This document shows, one piece after another, positions 50,901-62,900 of a DNA stretch of 64,000 nucleotides. Every line of letters begins with the position of its first letter. The stretch's first letter is position 1. Both the position numbers and the translations under genes were made by a program. Source of the DNA: Amoebophrya sp. A120 (taxonomy: Eukaryota; Sar; Dinophyceae; Syndiniales; Amoebophryaceae); assembly GCA_905178155.1 (NCBI GenBank), contig CAJINV010000016.1, forward strand, positions 644,259 to 708,258, in the 5' to 3' direction. A model generated the notes under the pieces. The model did no database searches, had not been told where the DNA came from, and saw only the letters and a program-made list of their open reading frames with translations.

Positions 50901-53900
50901 GTTCCTTTTGTTGAAACCTCTCGGGCCCGCTTTACAGACAGGGGAAGAAAGTTTGATATTTCTTCTATTAATAGATTGATTCGTACTGCGTTGATCTTCT
51001 TTGCAAAACAACTACAATAAAAAGGTCACCACATCCTGCAGCGTATCGGGCGGCTTTATGCGGAATCCGAGTTGATCCGGCAACACCTGCCCGCGCACCA
51101 AGAGGGCAGTTACCTGGTGGACTACATGAAGGATACTGTCGCCTACCTCTCGAAGGACAAAAATGCCTGTTGCTACCTCCAGAAAATCTGCGCCTCGGTC
51201 GCGACGGAGGCGCAAAAGCAGTGGATCGAGCGGGAAATCTTGGGTGATTGGCTCGCGATTTGCCAAAGCGAGTACGGAAACTACGTAGTGCAGAACCATT
51301 TGGAATTGCGGGGGAAGGAGATGATGGCACTTTTCATCTCGCAGGATAGGAACTACAAAAGTTCTTGTTCATCCTCTTCTACCACTTCGTTGGAGAAGGA
51401 GGAGGCGCAGAGGACGACCACGGAGACCACAAATAAATCCGGGCCAGACGAGGCGGAGCAAAGCTGCACATCATCTCAAAAGGGAGCTGCATCAAGTTAT
51501 ACGATCTCAACTTCGTCAAGCTACTTCGCCAGGGAGCTGGTGGACAAGATTTTGAACGGGAGTGGTATGGAGAACATGAAGGTGCCTGCTCCGCGTGGTC
51601 GTGTGCAGCAGGGTTCCCCCATGGAAGGACAACCAAGCCAGCTTGGTTCCTCGTCAAGTGGATTTTTAACATGTCACCATCCACAACAGCGCAACCTGTT
51701 CCACACCCTGGCCTTTCAGAAAGCGAGCTCCAATGTGCTAGAGAAATTGCTGGAGAATTTACCGCCAGTTTTTACAACCGCACATGAAGTGGATGAGCAG
51801 GATGATCTCCTTACCCAACTAGTTCTCCACGGTTTCTTCGCGCATCTGGTGAATGCGGACGATGTTTTTGGGAACAGGAAAAACAGCAGCACAATAGAAT
51901 CTGCGACACAGCAGGGAGTTCTTGCACAGGAGCAAGCAGCGTCAACACAATCATACGCTTTGATGTCATCTTCAGCACAAAGTACAACATCAAACAGAAA
52001 GCAGCGGGCAAACGAGCTTTTCTACGAGTATTTCTCCAACAGCTACAGCAATTACGTGTTGCAGAAATTGCTGAAAATCTTGGCATATCAGATGTAAAAA
52101 TGTCTGGGCCTGGAAGAGTGCGCGATTTGTCATGCAGCTTTTCCATGACCCATGAGGTCTGGAATGCAGGACCTAGCATGACAGATTCTGTGCGATCTCT
52201 CTCATGTCTATCCTGCGCGAGAAACTCCCTCCCGACTTGGTCAAAACTAGACGACTTTTGGTAATCATGCAACACAGATTTTTGCGTGCTTCAGATTTAG
52301 CATGACGCGTTGCATTCTTCCAGACCCAGACATTTTTACATTTGATATGGCAGGAGCGGCTGCATCGTCTGGAACGTCATCCGCTTCGAAAAATATGAAT
52401 AAGGAACCAAACGCAAACCACCACGAAGTTCTCTTCCAGTTCCTCATGAAGAATTTCGTCGTTCCCTGCGTCTATTCCGAGTACGAAAGCGCGACGTGGA
52501 ATTACGAGGAAAATTTGTGGAATTTGAAGTCCGTGTCCACGAAGCTTGTCCGGAGTTACGGTGTTTTTTTCTCGGTAGATTTAATCAACAACTGCCAGAA
52601 GATTCACCACGCGCAGGCGCGAAAACGGCGGGAACAGGAGGGTGTAATTGCGGCTGCGATGGGGCCGTCGTACTATGGTAGCGGCGGTGGTGGTGGGCGT
52701 GGTCGTGGAGATCAACACAGCGGTCCTTCTGCTGGGGGTCAACAACATCTTCGCAACTACACGGGTGCTGCCACCGCAAGCCAACATGGTTATCAAAACC
52801 GTCATCGACCACAGTATGCTCACGCGAGTAGCAGTTTCGGAGTGGTCGCAGGCAGTGCAGCTATGGCGGGAGCCGGGCCTGCATCCACTCTGGGCACCAG
52901 CGGGCAACATGTCGGAGGAGGAGGAGGGGGACATCACGGGAGAAGTAGTGGCAACATGGTAGGGGCAGGAGGATCTACTACTTCCCTAGGAGCTTCTGGA
53001 TATGGACAAGCATACCATCACAATTCCGCTACATCCACCTCGGCTCAGCACAATTTTTACCACCACCATCATCACAGAGGAGGTGCTCAATCCGCCATTG
53101 GCTGCAGTGCTGGAACTGCAAGTAGCAACAGATACAGCACCCGGGGAGGAGGTAGTTCCGGGGCAGCCGCGCCAGGTGGAACATCAAGCCTATGAAATGT
53201 AAAAGTGTCTGGGTCTGGAAGAATGCGCGATTTGTCATGCAGCTTTTTCATGACCCATGAGGTCTGGAATGCAGGCCCTAGCATGACAGATTCTGTGCGA
53301 TCTTTCTCATGCCTATCCTGCATGAGAATCTGCCTCCCGACTTGGTCAAAACTGGACGACTTTTGGTAATCATGCAACACAGATTTTTGCATGCTTCAGA
53401 TTTAGCATGACAAGTTGCATTCTTCCAGACCCGGACATTTTTACATTTGATAAAGCCAACTACAGCACCACTATCTGCAGCAGCAGCTGAGGAATCTGCA
53501 GAATTGTAACACTTCGTCTTCTGGTTCTGTGTTCCACCGGGGTGGAGGTGGTAGTACTAGCAGCAACTTGCATGCGATGCAAAACTGGGACCACAACCCG
53601 CGGGAACATCACCAGTCTGATTTTTACCAACAACCAAAATCCTACTACGGGCACGGCAACAATAACATCAGCCAGAGCTCCTGCAGAACTACTACGGGGG
53701 GCAGTTTTCTTAATATCAAAAGGAAAAATCCCCCCACCCCATATCAAAAAGAAGTTTCTGATGCTGGATTTCAGTACACAAATCAGATTTGTCTTGCAGT
53801 AGAGGGCTGCAGGCATATGCCCAGCCTGAGCCGCAATGTTTTGGCGTAGGCTCCTAGCATGAAAAACGTTGATGGTGTAGGCCCAACAGCATCACAAACC

Positions 53901-54379
53901 GCCCGCATAATGTGGCGGATTCTCTGGATTTGCCTGCATGCAAGACAGACTGGATTTGTGACCACAAATCAGCATTACAAATTTCGAAAAGCACACCTTT
54001 TCAATATGGGGAGGGGGGATTTTTCCCCACAATACTTAATACTTTCTCGGGCAGCTGCAGTAGTTCACGCAGCGCGATCGGAGGAACGTCTAGTAACCAG
54101 AACCACCAGGAGCAGCTCGTCCAGTATAATTTCTCTACTGACGGCGGCAACGGTTCTTACAAACAGGACGCTAGTTGTCAACAACATTCTACGACGAGCT
54201 GCAACCTGATCGAGCAGCATCAAGGTAGTTCGAACCAATTTCATTCACACATGATGGTCAACGGAGTGGGGAAAGCGAACTACTACAACAACGGGAATGC
54301 AATGCACAGCGAGAGTTTGTCCGCGGTCCATCTCCAAAATCAGATGAGTATCCAGCGAAATATTAACCAGATACGGTAG
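44925..54379 (+). CDS. PUF: Pumilio/PUF-family RNA-binding protein with long Gln/Asn-rich arms
   Basis: PUF proteins bind 3' untranslated regions and repress or destabilise mRNA. Eleven exons (44925-46650, 46977-47810, 47947-48112, 48440-48632, 48775-49660, 49931-50241, 50387-50867, 51025-52085, 52353-53190, 53458-53713, 54040-54379) sum to 7092 nt, 2363 residues. Four introns are GT-AG, six are introners. The first roughly 1150 residues are Ser/Gln/Asn/Gly-rich with CAG-coded Gln runs. PUF-type helices then follow: LSKQEYAARTIQKLIE, NEHGHHILQRIGRL, LSKDKNACCYLQKIC, ICQSEYGNYVVQNHLEL, FQKASSNVLEKLLEN and SNSYSNYVLQKLLKI. These carry the aromatic or polar-x-x-x-Gln pattern that reads RNA bases. 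Long Ser-rich inserts split the repeats. The tail is Gly/His/Gln-rich. The first ATG is assumed. Confidence 0.88.
46051..46083 (+). repeat. CAG repeat coding for glutamine
   Basis: Interrupted CAG tract in the Pumilio N-terminal arm (QQQQHQQQQQQ). A second run lies about 220 bp downstream. Confidence 0.9.
46303..46332 (+). repeat. CAG repeat coding for glutamine
   Basis: Nearly pure CAG run (with CAA at its edges) giving about ten Gln in the Pumilio N-terminal arm. Confidence 0.9.
46651..46971. mobile_element. Introner-like element, family C
   Basis: Ends TATTGAGAGGAAAAATTCCC and, inverted, TATCAAAAGGAAAAATCCCC. Duplication CTGCA (46646-46650, 46972-46976) is exact. Removal joins LMNRTC-SYDSGF. 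The interior is reversed relative to the copy at 48113 in the same gene. Confidence 0.95.
48113..48434. mobile_element. Introner-like element, family C
   Basis: Left TATCAAAAGGAAAAATCCCC; right inverted TATCGCGGGCAAAAATTCCC. Duplication TCGGC (48108-48112, 48435-48439) is exact. Removal joins TAGSS-ARSSFG. Confidence 0.95.
49661..49925. mobile_element. Introner-like element, family A
   Basis: Ends TATGCACTGCAAAAGTG and, inverted, TATCAAATGCAAAAGTG. Duplication GGTTA (49656-49660, 49926-49930) is exact. Removal joins AVKGV-TMRENS. Confidence 0.95.
52086..52347. mobile_element. Introner-like element, family A
   Basis: Ends TATCAGATGTAAAAATG and, inverted, TATCAAATGTAAAAATG. Duplication TGGCA (52081-52085, 52348-52352) is exact. 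Removal joins LKILA-GAAASS. Nearly the exact reverse complement of the copy at 57956. Confidence 0.95.
53191..53452. mobile_element. Introner-like element, family A
   Basis: Ends TATGAAATGTAAAAGTG and, inverted, TATCAAATGTAAAAATG. Duplication AAGCC (53186-53190, 53453-53457) is exact. Removal joins PGGTSS-QLQHHY. Very close to 52086 in sequence and orientation. Confidence 0.95.
53714..54034. mobile_element. Introner-like element, family C
   Basis: Ends TATCAAAAGGAAAAATCCCC and, inverted, TATTGTGGGGAAAAATCCCC. Duplication CTTAA (53709-53713, 54035-54039) is exact. Removal joins GGSFLN-TFSGSC. Confidence 0.95.
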
Positions 54380-55016
54380 CAGGAGCAGGAGGTCGCTTGT
54401 GAGGAGTGGAAATTATGGGTAAAGCGATGTTGACCAACATCCCGGATAAAGATCCACGACTCCGGATTGCTCTGTCTCCAAGATGAAACTGTGTCATTGA
54501 GAAGCAGAGGGAGACACGCTGTCCTTTGGCAGTAGCAAATTTATTGTGTAAGATAGTAAGATAGGCCGAAGTAGCAATAGCAAGAAGAAGCACTCTCCTG
54601 ACCAGTAAGGAGTAGAACCAAAAATTACGATGCGTGTATGATTGGCAGTGAAATAAAAAACAACGACCGAGAAAACAAGCACTTACTACCTGTATAATGA
54701 AGAGAAAATAAGTCACAATTTAAAAGTCTCATGCTTTCATAGGAGCTTTTTTCGTTTTCAGTTTTGACAATTTTGCCGAACAAGTTCATGGAGTATCAAT
54801 TTGTGTGCAGCTGCAGTGGCACTCACACGAACAAGATGAAAAATCATAATAGCGAGCTACTGCATGCATTTTCATTCTCTTCAAGTCGACCGACCGAGTG
54901 GTCAACAGTGAGTATAACAGCAATTGATGACAGAGGTACTTTTGGGGGAACGCACAGCTAAGTCATCTCAGTACTTAGTAGATTTTTCATATTAGCACGG
55001 ACAAAAGTTAAAATAA
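54380..55016. other. Intergenic region, nothing recognised
   Basis: A/T-richer DNA with no coding motif, repeat array or introner. It holds the Pumilio 3' end and whatever drives the next ORF. Confidence 0.5.
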
Positions 55017-56078
55017 TTCTGCATAGTCCTTCTTTCTGCGACCATTTTTTTGACGCCGAACCGCTGCTGCGCCGCGCCCGAGTGCAAGTTCTCCGTACCG
55101 GGGAAGCGCGCCGGCGAGAGCGTCAACTACGCACGGGACTACGACTCGCGACCGATCTCCACCAACGCGGACTACCGCATGTACGAGGTCCGACACCACG
55201 AGAACGCCTGCCCCCTGGTGCAACAAGTCAGTGCGAAACGGTGGCCGGCCACCACGCTGGCGGACACTGACCTAAACGTCACGGGGGAAGTGCGCCGTGC
55301 AGTAGAGGCGTGCACAGGGGAGCTCGATAAGAAGGGTAAGCCCACGGAGATTGCAAAGCTAATCGACTTCACCGGGCAGGCGAACATCTTGCGCGAGATC
55401 GAAACCCCAGAGCAGCCCGCGCAGGACCTCCAGACTGAGTATTGCAACATTGTGAGAGAGGTCTGCAGCTGGTCGGACTTCGACATCACGCCGGACCTTC
55501 CGAACCTGCCCGAGCTGTACGCGGACTCCACGTTGCCCCGCCCCCGCAGCTGGCGGATCCGCGAGATCAGGTGTGCGTGCATCCCCTGTCTCCGAACAAA
55601 CTCGCTTAGGCCGAAGAAGCTTGGCTCACTCCGCCTCGCGTTCATCCACATGCGAGTCAACCAGCAGCAGGCCACAGAGGAAAAGTTTGCGGCGGCGTTT
55701 GCACCCCCGCCCCCGCCACCGCAGCCACAAAGACCGCTGCCAAAGCGCAAGCACAATGACACCCCGCCGCGGGTCAAGCAGGCGCTCGAGCTGCGGGGGG
55801 CAAGCAAGTCCCTCCCGGCGGGGGTCACTTACAACAAGAAAACGCAGAAGCTGTTAGTGACGGTCCGAGTGAAGATGGACGACGACGGGGAGACCTACCC
55901 ACTGAGCAAAGTGGTCGACCCGGAATTGTCCGCAACGGCCGAGGAGGCGCTGGAGGCCGCACAGCAAGCCCGCAAGGACGTGCTTGCGAACTACCGCGAG
56001 CGGGTCGACGCCATCCGGGCGCAACGCGCGCAGCGAGCTGAGGCCCCCGCCCCGCCGCTCGGGGGTCTCGCACAATGA
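55017..56078 (+). CDS. Orphan GC-rich ORF lacking an upstream ATG
   Basis: A single stop-free frame of about 353 codons ending at TGA-proximal 56078. It is open from about 55017 but has no ATG before codon 55 or so (55179, MYEVRHHENACP). So either translation starts inside, a first exon is unseen, or this is a truncated copy. Features include Cys residues near the start (CCAAPECKF) and middle (RCACIPCLR), a Pro run (PPPPPPQPQRPLPKRK) and a C-terminal segment GVTYNKKTQKLLVTVRVKM followed by a helix rich in Ala and Arg. That segment faintly resembles an AP2-type DNA-binding fold, which is speculation. Composition is richer in G and C than its neighbours and it has no introner. Confidence 0.5.
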   Translation, partial: FCIVLLSATIFLTPNRCCAAPECKFSVPGKRAGESVNYARDYDSRPISTNADYRMYEVRHHENACPLVQQVSAKRWPATTLADTDLNVTGEVRRAVEACTGELDKKGKPTEIAKLIDFTGQANILREIETPEQPAQDLQTEYCNIVREVCSWSDFDITPDLPNLPELYADSTLPRPRSWRIREIRCACIPCLRTNSLRPKKLGSLRLAFIHMRVNQQQATEEKFAAAFAPPPPPPQPQRPLPKRKHNDTPPRVKQALELRGASKSLPAGVTYNKKTQKLLVTVRVKMDDDGETYPLSKVVDPELSATAEEALEAAQQARKDVLANYRERVDAIRAQRAQRAEAPAPPLGGLAQ

Positions 56079-56977
56079 AGTCGAAGAAAGGAAAGAATTT
56101 GTTCTGAAATTGAAATCAAGAGGTTCTTCACGGTGAAGTTCCTCAAATAGACTCCTCATTTTGAGTAGAAGTCTCGCGTACTAAACGCGAACACTGTAAA
56201 CTGTAAACTGTAAATGGCTCTGATTCGCATTTCGGATAGAGCATCAAGTTTTAGCGTATGCCGGGTTGGTTCCAGAATACTGTGGAAGTCCTCGGTAAGA
56301 GCGGTCTACTTTCCCAGGATCAAGAAAGAAACTGAAGTTTACAGGTCTCGAGTTCGAGAAAAAAAAAAGCAGTGTTGCGCAGACTGTCCTACTTCTCGTG
56401 GGGCAGCTGCAGGCTGTCCTGGTTTCTTTAGTTTTAAGTACATTCATTCAGCGTCCGCGTTCTTCTCCAATAGGGCCATGCACGAGCAGCTGCCTAGAGG
56501 ATCTTCATTTGACCACACAATGTAGAGGCCCAAAACCAAAAGTAGTTGCAGGATCCATTTACAAGTCTATCGAAGCAGTATGAAGCAACGCATTTTTGTT
56601 TCCAACGCAGAAGAAGATCCGCCTCCGAGCCTCACAACTTGCTTACTGCTTGGATTTGCGAACGATCTGGTGTCAGTCTGTTATTTTGATGAACACAACT
56701 ACTTTATCCGCCATTTTACTAGTTTTGAAGCGAAAAACAAAGATCACGTGAGCTTTCTATCGAGTAAGGAAACTTCTCTCAAAACAACGTAAAATAAAAG
56801 CACATCAAATAACTTGTGTTGGTCACTAGACAAGTATAGGAGACGAAGCGCGATAGTACAGCGAGCAATTATCAAGCTCGTAAGCACGCCCGTTTTACTC
56901 TACGCAGTACAACGAGCCCGTTGTTTCCACCTAAGCTACTCACAGTATCCTCAACACCACCGAAAAAGAAAAGAGCC
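56079..56977. other. Intergenic region, nothing recognised
   Basis: Short chance frames only (the longest is about 70 codons at 56580-56792, no family motif). Contains a small TGTAAACTG direct repeat at about 56196-56213. Confidence 0.5.
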
Positions 56978-59900
56978 ATGGATGTCACGCTGGAGAATTT
57001 CGATCAGCTCTTGCCGGTCATCGAGCAAGAAATCGAGGCTGCGGACTATATCAGCATCGATTTGGAGATGACGGGAATCCGCAACCCGAGTGAAAAACCG
57101 AGCTATTTTCTGGACTTGCCCAACATTTTGTACAAGAAGAATCGGGAGATCGTGAACGCCTTTGACATCATGCAGATCGGGATCTGTTGCGTGAAAAAGC
57201 AGAAACATGATACGGCAACCGGTCGTACTTCAGGTGGAAGTCCATCAAGCAAAAATTCCCGTGACAACTCACCTTCGTACAAGCTCACGCCCTTCAACTT
57301 TTATGTGTTAAAACGATCCATAGACCGGATCCAGAAGACCCTGGTGACGTTGGACACGGAAACGCTGATGTTTCACACGGAAAACAAGTTCGACTTCCAA
57401 AAGTGGCTGCAGTTTGGGATCGGGTTTTGCGACTCCAAAATCGAGGAAATGCTGATGGCGCAGTTCCGGCAGGAGGCGGCGTCGTTCCAGAGCATGAGCG
57501 AGGCGCTGGCGGGGTTATCCAAAGATGCAAAGAATAATGAATATCGACGCAATTTGACGTTATTATTGACGGACCTGCTCTTGTAAGTACATGCTTTATT
57601 CCAGGATCTTCCCACTTTGCAACTAGAGCTAGACCACACAAATTATTTCGGTCTGTCTGTCGTGCAGCGAAGATATAACTCAGCATGCAAAACCGCACAA
57701 GAAGAAATAGTTTTCTCACGAATAAGTAAGTGGGTGTGTCTGCTCGTCACGTATGCAGATGTTCTCGTCTTTATGCGATATTGATAGGGGGTTTTTCGAA
57801 AATTCCATATGCTACAGCCCAGAACAACAAGAAGCAAGACTTTAACGTCGGTGGCGGAATCACGTTGGAACGGAAGGATGACCGCGACTGGTTCGAAAAT
57901 CTGTGGACCAGCGAGATCAAGCCTTTCTTCGACAAGGAGAACAGCAAGACCAACCTATCAAATGTAAAAATGTCTGGGTCTGGAAGAATGCAACTTGTCA
58001 TGCTAAATCTGAAGAATGCAAAAATCTGTGTTGCATGATTACCAAAAGTCGTCCAATTCTGACCAAGTCGGGAGGGAGTTTCTCATGCAGGATAGGCATG
58101 AGAGAGATCGCACAGAATCTGTCATGCTAGGTCCTGCATTCCAAACCTCAGGGGTCATGGAAAAGCTGCATGACAAATCGCGCATTCTTCCAGACCCAGA
58201 CACTTTTGCATCTGATACAACCCGGAGGAAAACAAGTTCAAGCTGCCCAACATGAACGCGTTTTATCCTGAGTAAAAACGTCCCCAGAGTCAACCTGGGG
58301 ATTTTGCAACACAAACCTAGAAGTTTTGGGACTCACGCAACACAAGTTGCAGTCCGTAGTGTAGTGCAGGTTAGCAACGACAAACGCATCACAAATCCAT
58401 CTGCTTATCCTGGTTACAGCATTACAAATCGCAAAACATGACTAGAAACGCCTCTCATGGACGAGATGCGCAATACAAATGTTCCTGTCATTGCAAATCT
58501 GCATCACAACTCTGGGGTTGTAGGGACGGTTTTACAAATGATACGTTTCGCGCCAAGTTTATCCGCCAGCAACTGGCGCGGCAGTATCCGGACTCCTACG
58601 TCGACTCCTACACCGATTCGCAAGCGCAGTATGCGTATCAAATGCAAATATCGATCTGGGTCTGGAAGGATGCGAGGTTTGTCATGCGCATTTTGCATGG
58701 CCCCTAATGTCCTCTGTGATGCATTCCCTAGCATCACAGATTTTGTGATGGCTTTCTGATGCCTAGACTGCATGAGAAATGCCCTCTCGCCGTCGCAAAA
58801 ACTGGACCTCTTTTGCTGTTCGTGCAACACAGAGTTTTGTAGAATCCAGATGCAGCTGCATCACAAGTTGCATCCGTCCAGACCCAGATCGATATTTGTA
58901 ATGCATAACGCGCAAACGCAGAGGGTAGTGTACCGATCCGTCACCTTGCAGGAGAAGGAGAAGCTGGAAAAGGAGAAGACGGACCGGGAAGTGCGGAAAT
59001 TCGAAGAGCGGAAAAAATCTATCACACAGAAAATGTTGAAAATGATTGAGAAGTTTGTGCTAGTCCGTTTTGGAATACTATTTGATTATTCCTCGCTCTC
59101 GAATTTCAATTTTGTTTTGGTGCGCCGCTACGGCGCACCAACTTTGTTGCGGCGCAACGACCTTTCTGGTGCCTATCAGATGCCCGGCGCAAGAACTGTG
59201 TCCGGCGCTTATCTCTCTGTCCGGCGCCCAGTGTCTAGCGCCTATTTATTTATGTCCTGCGTCTGTTTTTCATTTTCTGGCGCCTCGCTTCCGGCCGCCT
59301 TATTTTCCTAGCGCCAGCCTTTTTAGTGTCCGGCCTCTTTTTCTCTAGCCATGTGCGGCGCCTTTTGTCCTCGCGCCTCCTTTGTTGGCCTCGCCTGGCG
59401 CTCGTTTGTCCGGCCCCTTTTTAATACCTGGCTGGCCATCCAATGCCCGGCGCCTTTTTTCTTCTGGCGCCTCTATCATCCTAGGCCGCCAGTTTTCATG
59501 TTCGGTGATGAGAGCACCGCGCAGAACCGATTGGTTTGTCGGATCGTCGGGGTTTTTCCCTATACCTGTTTTATACAATTTTTCTTTTGGAGGTCACTAG
59601 CACTGGCCTAAAAGTAAAATTCGAGATTTCAAGAAGTAGACAAAAGGGGCGGGCGAGCAAAAATTATATAAGCCTTTTCATCGCAAGAGTTCCATATCCC
59701 ACCTCCGCGCGCGCGTCGGGTTCCGGCACATTTGGTCAAAAATCAAGCTGAATGGCTGCCCGGTGATACTCCACAATGGGTTTTTCGACTTGCTTTTCCT
59801 GTTTCACAACCTCGAAACCCCGTTGCCCACTATCAAGTGCAAAAATGTCTGGGTCTGGAAGAGTGTAGGCTTGTCATGCAGATTTTCCATGACCCATGAG

Positions 59901-62900
59901 GTCTGGAATGCGGGACTTAGCATGACAGACTCTGCGAGGGCTCTGCCATGCTTATTCTGCATGAGAAACTCCCTTCCAACTTGGTCAAAAGTGGACAGCT
60001 TTTGGCACTCATGCAACACAGATTTTTGCATGCTTCAGATTTACCATGACAGGTTGCAATCTTCCACACCCAGACATTTTTGCAGTTCATACCCACCGAC
60101 CTGAAGCACTTCCGGCGCGAGTTTGTGAAGCGGGTTCCGCTATGCATTGCAAATAAGTCTGGGTCTGGAAAGTTGTGATGCTAATGATCGCATGATGCGC
60201 GGCAACCTGTATTACGTGGCTGCGCATGACAAGTTTCTGAGCGGCCATGTCTAGCGTTAATCGCATGAGAAATCATCGCCTTTTTGCATGACAAACAAGT
60301 CACGCTGTAGCACAACAAGCATGACAGACTTTTCTGTCTTGTCGGCCAAGCATGACAAACTTACTTGCACTCTTCCACACCCAGACATGTTTGCAAATGA
60401 TACCCGAACCCGATTTTGGACACCAAAATCCCGTCCGACGTCTATTACAGTGAAAAGTGCCCCCCACCCCCAAAGTTGCAAAAATTTGTGATGCGAAGTT
60501 TCCAAATGAAACCTTTTTGTCATGCATGAAAGGAACATGAATCTTTCTGATGCAGATTCTAGTGTTGTTTCGCATCGCTTGCATGACAAGCACCGCTCTT
60601 GCTGGGATCTTTTGCAATACAAATTTTTGCTATTCACGATTGGAAAGCTGTGATGCTGATACATGCAAGAGGGCCAATGTTTCATTTGGAAAGGTTTGCA
60701 ATACAAATGCTTTCAAGTTCGGGGGTGGGGGCATTTTTCATTGTAATAACGTCGACCTGAAATTGAAGTACGGCGAGCAGGAACTGCCGTTTAGCTCCTT
60801 GGAGGAGGTCCACAACCTGTTGACGAAGTTCCACCCGGAGTTTATCGGAAAAAGGTTCAGCGTGGTGAAATCTCTGCAGGAGTTGCAGAAGCAGTACTTG
60901 TATCAAATGCAATGTCTACTTTGTGTGTCTACTTTGTCATGCATCTCATGGATAATTGCCTCGGTGGTCTGGAATGCACAGAGGAGCAATGTCACAGATT
61001 GCACAAGGGCTTCTTAATGCCTTGTACTCATGAAAAATTCGCGTTCTTTTGCGTAAGCAAGAAGTGGGCAGGTTTTGGCGTAGTTCCTGCAACGCAGATG
61101 TTTTTGCATTGGATCCAGACTCGGCATGAGAAGTTGCACAATCTTTCCAGACGCAGACACATTTGCAATGCATAGCTTGGAACTGAACGGCAACACCGCC
61201 GAAACCGCAGGAGCGGGGGAAAAGCTTGTGGCTGCGGATCCAATACTTCCCGAGGACGAGAAATACCACGATGCCGGCTTCGACGCCTTGCAAACGGCGA
61301 AGGTGTTTCTCGGCCTGACCACGCAGGAAAAATTTACCTGCGAGCCGAATGTGTTGCCCTTGTCTGGGCGACACCTTTTCCGGGTTCTGTTGCAGCAGGA
61401 CAGCGTCACGAGCAATGGGTCCGCAAGATTTGCTGCAGAATCGTCTGAGCTTCATCATAGCGCAGGGCTGGAGCCGCCGGTGCAGCGGCTGATCCCAGAT
61501 CCGAGTGTGGAGGAGAGGAACAATATCAAAAGGAAAAATCCCCCCTCCCCATATCGAAATAGAAATCTGTGATGCGGGATTTGTGTACACAAATCGGCTT
61601 TGTCTTGCAGTAGAGGACTGCAGGCAGATACAGAGCGGCAGGAGGGGCGTTGTGGTATAGCCGCCTAACAAGGCAGGCATATCCTCCGCAGGCCGTGCAG
61701 CATTACAAATTGCCTGCGGAACGCGGCCAGGTTTTGGGATTTGCCTTCTTGCAAGACAGAGACGATTTGTGGTCTCAAATCAGCATCATAAATTTTCGGG
61801 AGTATTCCACTTTGGTATGGGGAGGAAGGATTTTTCTTCACGATAAACAAGGGGGACAAGAAAAACAAAAGAATTTCCCATGTGAAAGTGTTTTATGCAA
61901 CATGGAGAAAAGACTTTCTCTCTAGCATTATCGTATACAGCTACAACATGAAGTGAGGCTGGTGGCGATTTTTTGCATTCTCTACTAGTACCACTGGGAA
62001 TTATGAAATTTGTGTCTGTCGATGTTGTATGTAGAGCTGTGGACCAAGAAAATTAGAGTGCGATGACGCAGTTTCTTTTCGCAAGTTGTACATGTTCCTA
62101 CGGTTATCGGTAGTCTTTTCCCGCTCGATACTTCTGCCAACATCACGAACGTTGGGCTTACTCAGGGCGCAATGAGTGGCAACAACCAGGCGAACTCGCA
62201 GTCCCAGCACCAACAATCGTCCAACTCGCTCGCCCGGCTGGATTTCAACGCGATGCAAACCGTTCTCGGGAAGGTCCTCGGGATGGAGGAGAATAAATCG
62301 CTGCAAGCGAGTAATTTCACCCTCCAGCACTTTCGCTTTCTGCACGAGGGAACCGCACTTGCCGTGATTGAGGAGGACGTGTATGATGGTGGTCTTCATG
62401 CTGCCGGAACGTCAGACAAAGGGACCACTACAACGACAACAAAGGCCAGCACGTCGACAGCAGGGACAAGCTATCAAATCGGCACCCTGCTAGACAAGCT
62501 GCAGCATGCGTTCAAAACGGAGAAGAACTTTCACTTCAACGTCTGCGAGCTGCCGGAATACGAGGACGCCATTGAGTCTTCGTTATGAGAAGTAGAGCAC
62601 ACAAGAGTTATTGATTTCCTCCCGTCCTACTTGTTTGGAGGGCCTGAGCAGCAACAGTCTCTGCATGGAAAATCGAGCTTCTGTATGGAGTGTAGTACTG
62701 TTTAGATGAATGGTGCATAGAATGATGCAGTACTACTTGTGACACAGGCATTAGCGAGAGTTGGGGTTCTTTTGCATGGCAAATGATTGGCATTAGGTGT
62801 GTTTTTGTGCTCTTCCATATTCCTTTGTCTCCGTCTCCAAGGATCACGCTTCCTCGACGAAAAATTCGGGCACGAGTGGAGCAGGAGGGAACACCAAGCC

